10,318 bases of DNA, from contig DUHJ01000234.1 in NCBI GenBank assembly GCA_013330925.1, positions 1 to 10,318 on the forward strand. The letters are read 5' to 3'. The notes beneath the pieces were generated by a model. The model was not told the DNA's origin. It saw nothing but the letters and a program-made list of their open reading frames with translations, and ran no database searches. This stretch comes from Candidatus Poseidoniaceae archaeon. Its GTDB lineage: Archaea > Thermoplasmatota > Poseidoniia > Poseidoniales > Poseidoniaceae. Both the position numbers and the translations under genes were made by a program. This document shows, in pieces, positions 7,043-10,318 of this stretch (the stretch's first letter is position 1; every line of letters starts with the position of its first letter).

Positions 7043-7143
7043 AGGTGGCCAATGAGCGGACGTGGCAGGATTCGAACCCGCGATCCCCGGCTTAGGAGGC
7101 CGGTGCATTATCCAGCTATGCTACACGCCCGCTTCGGCCACCT
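7043..7143. repeat. Inverted repeat closing the tRNA flanks (8-bp arms)
   Basis: AGGTGGCC (7043-7050) and GGCCACCT (7136-7143) are perfect reverse complements on either side of the tRNA gene. In the minus-strand precursor they would form an 8-bp helix, separated from the acceptor stem by 5 nt on the 5' side and 6 nt on the 3' side. Confidence 0.6.
7057..7130 (-). tRNA. tRNA-Arg (anticodon CCT)
   Basis: A complete 74-nt cloverleaf without intron. The acceptor stem is GGGCGTG with CACGTCC (one G-U pair). The D arm is GCAT/ATGC around AGCTGGATA, which carries the conserved GG. The anticodon arm is CCGGC-CTCCTAA-GCCGG, anticodon CCT reading AGG. The variable loop has 5 nt and the T arm is GCGGG-TTCGAAT-CCTGC. 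The discriminator is G and CCA is not encoded, as is common in archaea. It lies 22 nt downstream of the RFC-like gene with no clear TATA box of its own in that gap, so it may be cut out of a longer transcript. Confidence 0.96.
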
Positions 7144-7152
7144 GAGCAGCCC

Positions 7153-8298
7153 TCATGACGCTTGCGCCGGAGCGAGACCCGCGCTTCGGCCGACCTCGGC
7201 GAAGCGGTGCAGCATGGCTTCCAAGTGAATGCGAGCGGTCGAAGCGCGACGCAGATCTGCATCCGTCTGCGCCACCACGTCGAGCAGATCGGACAAGACC
7301 GTGGGGGGAAGGTGAAACCGGCCCTCGACAAGGTGCTGGTGAATGTGCTCGATGACTTGGTCGCCTTCGAGGTGATGGGCGGCCATCAAACGGTCGAGAT
7401 GACCCATGGCGCCGTAGAGGACGCGGGTGTTCTTGGCGCCCTGCTTTTCCCACCGCCAGTCGTGCAAACGTCCTCGCAGTGCTTCCTCGATGACCATGCG
7501 CATCTCCACGACCTCGGTCTCTTGCAAGAGCCCGCCGAGGGCGTTCCGATCGGTGTGCAAGCCCCGGCGCACGAGCACTTCGGTGATGAAGAGCGCGCGG
7601 CGGAGGTCCCCCGAAACCACGTGAGCGATGTCTTCCAACACGGTCGCGTCGTCAGCGCCGGCCTGCGCGCAGGCATACTGGAGCCGGGCCACGATGTGCT
7701 CTCGACTCACCGGTGGCATTCGGACGTGTTGGACCCGACTCCGGATGGCATCGATGAGGCGGGACGGAGTGCGAGCGGTAAACAGGAACCGGGAACTTCC
7801 GCTTCCCGATTCCATCATCCGGCGAAGGTACGGTTGGCGTTTTGGACCCAAGTGGTCGGCGTCCTCGATGACGATGAGGCGGGACACAGCCTGCCGCCCT
7901 TCACGGCCGACCGATTCCTCACCGGCCGGCGGTGCGTCGCCTTCGCGCTGGTCAAACAGGGCGACGTCGAAGGCCTCGAGGCTGGTACGGCCGGCCAAGG
8001 TGTCGGAAGATCCCCGTCCTTCTGGCCGGAGGAAGGCTTCGAAGGTGGCCATCGCTCCGGACGTCCGCGCAAGGTCCCGTGCGTTGAGGACGTGGGTGGT
8101 GGACCGCCAACCCGGGCCGAGCACTTGCCGTGCGACAAGACGCCACGCCGCCGTCTTCCCGACGCCTGAAGGGCCAGACAAGAGCAGGTGGGGCGGGTTC
8201 GCGGTAAGCGAGGCTTGGGCCAAGACGTCGCGAACGGTGTCGGTCGTGGCCAGGTCGTCGAAGCGCCGAGGCGCATACGCACGCAACCACGACGTCAT
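7153..8298 (-). CDS. Divergent replication factor C small-subunit-like AAA+ protein
   Basis: A protein of 381 residues. The AAA+ clamp-loader layout is clear: N-terminal WLRAYAPRRFDDL (RFC box-like), Walker A GPSGVGKT (42-49), LNARDLARTSG (the NASDERG region), Walker B LIVIEDAD (141-148), RRMME (159-163), IRSRVQ (185-190) and sensor 2 SGDLRRAL (229-236). Compared with canonical archaeal RfcS, Walker B DEAD is EDAD, the sensor-1 Asn is R176, and SRC is SRV, while the arginine finger (R188) is kept. The NASDERG-to-Walker B linker is about 30 residues longer and low in complexity (around 93-138). Known role of the family: loading the PCNA sliding clamp at primer ends. This looks like a secondary subunit (RfcS2 type) that binds ATP but may hydrolyse it poorly. 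GGAG (8307-8310) lies 8 nt before ATG 8298. Confidence 0.82.
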   Translation of the reverse strand: MTSWLRAYAPRRFDDLATTDTVRDVLAQASLTANPPHLLLSGPSGVGKTAAWRLVARQVLGPGWRSTTHVLNARDLARTSGAMATFEAFLRPEGRGSSDTLAGRTSLEAFDVALFDQREGDAPPAGEESVGREGRQAVSRLIVIEDADHLGPKRQPYLRRMMESGSGSSRFLFTARTPSRLIDAIRSRVQHVRMPPVSREHIVARLQYACAQAGADDATVLEDIAHVVSGDLRRALFITEVLVRRGLHTDRNALGGLLQETEVVEMRMVIEEALRGRLHDWRWEKQGAKNTRVLYGAMGHLDRLMAAHHLEGDQVIEHIHQHLVEGRFHLPPTVLSDLLDVVAQTDADLRRASTARIHLEAMLHRFAEVGRSAGLAPAQAS

Positions 8299-8341
8299 GA
8301 ACAGGGCTCCGCGTCAGCGGTCCAAGAAGGGTGCGCTCGCG

Positions 8342-8347
8342 CTTAAA
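8342..8347 (-). promoter_or_regulatory. Candidate TATA box of the RFC-like gene
   Basis: The minus strand reads TTTAAG, overlapping the TAA stop of rpoP. Standard spacing would give a leader of about 20 nt that includes the GGAG at 8307-8310. Low confidence, since the bases are also constrained by the stop codon. Confidence 0.28.
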
Positions 8348-8498
8348 TCGCGTCGATTCGCTTCGTTCCGGGGCGTCGCAGCTTCATGAAGATGCGAGCG
8401 CCGCAGGCCTTGCAGCTGATGCCGTTCTGGTCGCCGCGGAACTGTTCGATCTTGCCGCATTCGGCGCACTTGTAGTCCACGAGTTCAACCATGGTCAT
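8343..8498 (-). CDS. rpoP: DNA-directed RNA polymerase subunit P (Rpo12)
   Basis: A protein of 51 residues, the size expected for archaeal Rpo12, the counterpart of eukaryotic RPB12. YKCAEC (9-14) and CKAC (29-32) give a four-cysteine zinc ribbon, followed by the typical GARIFMKLRRPGTKRIDA end. In the family this subunit sits at the Rpo3/Rpo10 assembly platform of RNA polymerase. Starts at 8504, 8498 and 8492 are all in frame; 8498 is preferred because GGAG (8506-8509) lies 7 nt before it, but a TATA-like GGTTCAA at 8526-8532 would put the transcript start near 8501. A longer in-frame reading upstream is Arg/Pro rich and overlaps the neighbouring gene, so it is not used. It lies 53 nt after the ubiquitin-like gene and 44 nt before the RFC-like gene. 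Confidence 0.92.
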   Translation of the reverse strand: MTMVELVDYKCAECGKIEQFRGDQNGISCKACGARIFMKLRRPGTKRIDAI

Positions 8499-8525
8499 CC
8501 CCATGCTCCGGACGGCGTCCCTGTT

Positions 8526-8532
8526 TTGAACC
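8526..8532 (-). promoter_or_regulatory. Candidate TATA box of rpoP
   Basis: GGTTCAA followed by AAC on the minus strand. It lies 28 nt before ATG 8504 and 34 nt before ATG 8498, so the mRNA would be leaderless or have only a few leader bases. Confidence 0.42.
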
Positions 8533-8537
8533 TGTCC

Positions 8538-8555
8538 GTGAGGCTCACGCCTCAC
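8538..8555 (-). other. RNA hairpin with GNRA tetraloop over a stop codon
   Basis: The minus strand reads GTGAGGC-GTGA-GCCTCAC: a perfect 7-bp stem with loop GUGA, a GNRA tetraloop. On the plus strand the loop would be TCAC, so the structure fits minus-strand RNA. The 5' arm contains the TGA stop of the ubiquitin-like gene. No T-run follows, and the rpoP TATA-like element begins 5 nt downstream. Confidence 0.5.
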
Positions 8556-8782
8556 TGACCGCCGACGAGGCCGGGCATCAGACGGACGGCAGCGGCCGCG
8601 TTCAGCTCGTTGTCGGTCAGGGTGCTGGTGTCCACGAGGCGGTCGTCGATGAAGACCCAGGACTTGGAATCGGTGGCGGTGGCCACGATCTCTGGGCGGG
8701 TCATCTGGACCTGGGTGTCGCCGGTTTGGTCGGCCACGGTCACGGTGTAGGTCGGCAAGCTGTTTTCTTCTTCGTTTTGCAT
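8552..8782 (-). CDS. Small ubiquitin-like protein ending in GG-Gln
   Basis: A protein of 76 residues. From V43 to G75 it aligns without gaps to the last 33 residues of ubiquitin (I44-G76), with 10 identities by my count, including F44, L49, D51, T54-L55, D57, L68 and G74-G75. The hydrophobic I44/V70 patch is kept as V43/M69. One Gln follows the diglycine and would have to be removed before conjugation. The N-terminal half has a beta hairpin (TYTVTVADQTGDTQVQM) but only about 12 residues where ubiquitin has its main helix, so a standard beta-grasp fold is uncertain. There is one lysine (K40). No E1, E2 or JAMM protease gene is in the window. ATG 8782 is chosen since AGGAG (8791-8795) lies 8 nt before it; ATG 8788 and GTG 8791 are too close to that site. 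If the ubiquitin reading fails, this is a hypothetical protein. Confidence 0.6.
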   Translation of the reverse strand: MQNEEENSLPTYTVTVADQTGDTQVQMTRPEIVATATDSKSWVFIDDRLVDTSTLTDNELNAAAAVRLMPGLVGGQ

Positions 8783-8790
8783 GTGCATCA

Positions 8791-8795
8791 CTCCT
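8791..8795 (-). promoter_or_regulatory. Shine-Dalgarno site of the ubiquitin-like gene
   Basis: AGGAG on the minus strand, 8 nt before ATG 8782 and only 2 nt before ATG 8788. It decides in favour of the shorter 76-residue product. Confidence 0.55.
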
Positions 8796-8821
8796 TTCTG
8801 CGGGTCGTTGTGGCACCACCA

Positions 8822-8829
8822 CTTATGAA
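8822..8829 (-). promoter_or_regulatory. Candidate TATA box of the ubiquitin-like gene
   Basis: TTCATAAG on the minus strand, in the most AT-rich part of the 147-bp divergent gap. Standard spacing predicts a leader of about 16-18 nt containing AGGAG. Confidence 0.38.
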
Positions 8830-8898
8830 GAACAGAAAACGTTCAACGATGTGGGTTGGTGGCACGCATCGACCATGTCCGCTCTCCCCGTCGACCAT

Positions 8899-8906
8899 CC
8901 TTAAGG
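8899..8906 (+). promoter_or_regulatory. Candidate TATA box of the GMP synthase glutaminase gene
   Basis: CCTTAAGG starts exactly 31 nt before ATG 8930, the same distance as the elements of the HIT and DUF2299-like genes on the other strand. A Shine-Dalgarno-like GGGGGTGA (8916-8923) also precedes the ATG by 6 nt, so the transcript may be leaderless or leadered from a site further upstream. Confidence 0.42.
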
Positions 8907-8929
8907 GCCGGACGAGGGGGTGACGTGCC

Positions 8930-9523
8930 ATGGAAGACCGGCCCCTCGTCATCGACGTCGTGGACAACGGCGGCCAGTGGACCCACCGTGAATGGCGCAT
9001 GCTGCGCTACCTCAAGGTGGACACGCAAATCATCGAGAACACCACGCCGGTTTCGGAACTCCGCGACTTGGATGGACTGATCCTCTCAGGCGGTGCAGCA
9101 CGCATCGGCCTCAGTGGCGAACTGGGGAATTGTGCCGCCTTCCTCGAATTGGACGTCCCGGTCCTCGGCATCTGTGCCGGCCATCAATTCATGGCGCGGC
9201 ACTACGGAGGCGACGCCCGTGAAGCACCGGAACCAGAATTCGGTGCTGCGGACATCACGCTGGTGGACGGAGGTGGGGCCATCTTTGCCGGAACACCCGG
9301 CACGCAGACCGTGTGGGAGTCCCACAACGACGAAGTCCATGTTTTGCCCAATGGCTTCCGAATCACCGCCTCCTCACCGTCGTGCGAAATTCAAGGCATG
9401 GAGAACGAAGCCGGAACACGTTTTGGGCTGCAATTCCACCCAGAGGTCAACGATTCCGAGTACGGACGTGAGATGTTTGAGAACTTCATTCGCGTCTGCA
9501 GAGAAGCCCGCAACGGGTCCTGA
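8930..9523 (+). CDS. guaAA: GMP synthase, glutamine amidotransferase subunit
   Basis: A protein of 197 residues, a complete class I glutamine amidotransferase of the separate archaeal type; in bacteria this is the N-terminal half of GuaA. The triad is visible: C82 in GICAGHQF, and H170 and E172 in GLQFHPEV. LILSGGAARIG (50-60) gives the oxyanion region, and DNGGQWTHREWRMLR (12-26) and WESHNDEV (129-136) are typical of archaeal GuaA subunit A. It frees ammonia from glutamine for amination of XMP to GMP by the ATP-pyrophosphatase subunit (GuaB/GuaAB), which is not in this window. It is divergent from the ubiquitin-like gene, and its TGA abuts the stop of the aldolase-like gene. Confidence 0.95.
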   Translation: MEDRPLVIDVVDNGGQWTHREWRMLRYLKVDTQIIENTTPVSELRDLDGLILSGGAARIGLSGELGNCAAFLELDVPVLGICAGHQFMARHYGGDAREAPEPEFGAADITLVDGGGAIFAGTPGTQTVWESHNDEVHVLPNGFRITASSPSCEIQGMENEAGTRFGLQFHPEVNDSEYGREMFENFIRVCREARNGS

Positions 9524-9526
9524 TCA
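9521..9526. other. Palindromic TGATCA holding two convergent stop codons
   Basis: TGA on the plus strand (9521-9523) ends guaAA and TCA (9524-9526) is the TGA of the aldolase-like gene on the minus strand. There is no base between the two genes, so any terminator must lie within coding sequence. Confidence 0.9.
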
Positions 9527-10318
9527 CGTCTTCAGGTTGGCTTGGCGGGCCAACATGGCCACGCGCATGCTGTGTTCGACCATCGAAGCGTTTGACCATG
9601 CTTGGGTCAAATCTGCGCCGACCGCATAGGCGCCATGACCGCGCACCACCACGCATCGCATGCCACCTTGTTGCAACGCTTCAACGGCTTGACGGAGGAA
9701 CGCGTCCTGGTCTTGGTCGTCCGGTTCAACGATGATGATGCGACCGATGTGCTTCTTCCCAATGGCGTCAATCGGTTGAAGCACGATGAGGTCTTTTTCG
9801 CATGACATGGCCGTGGTGTACGGGCCATGGGCGTGGATAACCGCGGCCGGACCACCGGTGGCCATGCTGACCGAGGCAAGCAGCACTTCGAGCAAACGCC
9901 AATCGTCTCGAGCACCACGTGGAGCGCCCATACCGAGGCGTCCTGCGACAAGGGAACGCTCGTCGATGCGGGGCATCATTGTCAGCATCCTGGTGGACAC
10001 GACCGCGCCTTGGACGTCGGGGTGGAGCATGGCCATCCCGCCCATAGTGGCACGACCGAGGTCCTCGTGGACCAACCATCGGCCCATCCGAGCAAAGTCC
10101 GCCACGACATGTTGAGGCACGACGATGTCCTCGAGGACGGCAGGTGGGACTTGAGGTTCCTCAAGGGCTTCGATGGTCGCCTGAGCCGTGGACAAGGCGC
10201 CACGAAGCCGTCGCACTTCGGCATCGACCGCCAGGGGCGGCGGAGCCGGTGGTTCCTCTGCGTTGAGATCGGCGGGTGCAGAGGCAAGTGGCACCTCGGG
10301 TTCTGGCTCTGGCTCCGG
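9524..10318 (-). CDS. Class II aldolase/adducin-like protein (5' end beyond window)
   Basis: The frame is open through the right edge, with 264 residues visible. The first eight, PEPEPEPE, belong to a Pro/Glu/Ala-rich linker reaching about residue 30. A short coiled-coil-like stretch (VDAEVRRLRGALSTAQATIEAL) follows. From about 65 it resembles the class II aldolase domain: VIHAHGPY gives H162 and H164, and VVVRGHGAYAVG gives H228, together the expected metal site of fuculose- and ribulose-phosphate aldolases. The catalytic-acid region SSE...H reads RDDWRLLEVLL (137-147), so the acidic residue is Asp at best and the His after it is absent. The GNxS phosphate-binding motif is replaced by MGGMAML. 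The metal site is kept but the substrate is unknown; a retro-aldol or epimerase role is only a guess. The GTG at 10294 lies within the linker and is unlikely to be the true start. Confidence 0.72.
   Translation of the reverse strand, partial: PEPEPEPEVPLASAPADLNAEEPPAPPPLAVDAEVRRLRGALSTAQATIEALEEPQVPPAVLEDIVVPQHVVADFARMGRWLVHEDLGRATMGGMAMLHPDVQGAVVSTRMLTMMPRIDERSLVAGRLGMGAPRGARDDWRLLEVLLASVSMATGGPAAVIHAHGPYTTAMSCEKDLIVLQPIDAIGKKHIGRIIIVEPDDQDQDAFLRQAVEALQQGGMRCVVVRGHGAYAVGADLTQAWSNASMVEHSMRVAMLARQANLKT

Noticed and set aside
7057..7130. The tRNA gene as an attachment site for an integrated element
   Set aside because: I saw no integrase gene, no second copy of the tRNA 3' end and no change in gene type around it.
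7162..8169. Plus-strand open frame of 335 residues
   Set aside because: It is antisense to the RFC-like gene, which has Walker A, Walker B and sensor 2.
8343..8822. 159-residue minus-strand reading that ends as rpoP
   Set aside because: Only the last 51 residues are Rpo12; the rest is Arg/Pro-rich, overlaps the ubiquitin-like gene in another frame and has no counterpart in the family.
1..10318. CRISPR array, insertion sequence or defence system
   Set aside because: No regularly spaced repeats, transposase, terminal repeats, or nuclease or toxin motifs were seen on either strand.

Overview
The window reads as high-GC archaeal chromosome, most likely from a marine Thermoplasmatota lineage (Marine Group II/III, 'Ca. 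Poseidoniia'). Archaeal marks seen directly are an RNA polymerase subunit P (Rpo12), a clamp-loader (RFC small-subunit type) protein, a stand-alone GMP synthase glutaminase subunit, a tRNA gene without an encoded CCA end, and TATA-like elements about 31 nt before several start codons. The lineage is an inference. It rests mainly on a bacterial/eukaryal-type PlsC acyltransferase and a large secreted VWA/propeller protein in an otherwise archaeal gene set.

Layout. Almost everything is on the minus strand. Read in the direction of transcription (right to left): a small ubiquitin-like protein ending in GGQ (8782-8552), rpoP (8498-8343), a divergent RFC subunit (8298-7153), tRNA-Arg(CCT) (7130-7057), a four-helix membrane protein of unknown function (6979-5450), an SdhA/FrdA-like flavoprotein with a degenerate active site (5391-3757), a HIT protein overlapping a PlsC-type membrane acyltransferase by 4 nt (3724-1728), a DUF2299-like protein (1685-1041), and a secreted propeller/VWA protein cut by the left edge (952-1). 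The only plus-strand gene is the GMP synthase glutaminase subunit (8930-9523), divergent from the ubiquitin-like gene. It meets a minus-strand class II aldolase-like gene (right edge to 9524) with no gap. No stretch over 300 bases lacks a gene; the longest gap is the 147-bp divergent promoter region at 8783-8929.

How the genes work together. The minus-strand genes look like one operon, but the gaps suggest separate promoters. The 7-mer GGTTCAA occurs four times in sense orientation, always in a gap, and twice exactly 31 nt before the chosen ATG. Related TTMAAG or TTCAAA elements precede the other genes. Only HIT and the acyltransferase look tightly coupled. Two minus-strand RNA structures stand out: a 7-bp hairpin with a GUGA tetraloop over the stop codon of the ubiquitin-like gene, and an 8-bp helix closing the tRNA flanks.

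Best leads: the ubiquitin-like protein with a one-residue tail after GG; the flavoprotein that lacks all four SdhA/NadB substrate-site residues I could place; and the -31 promoter element.
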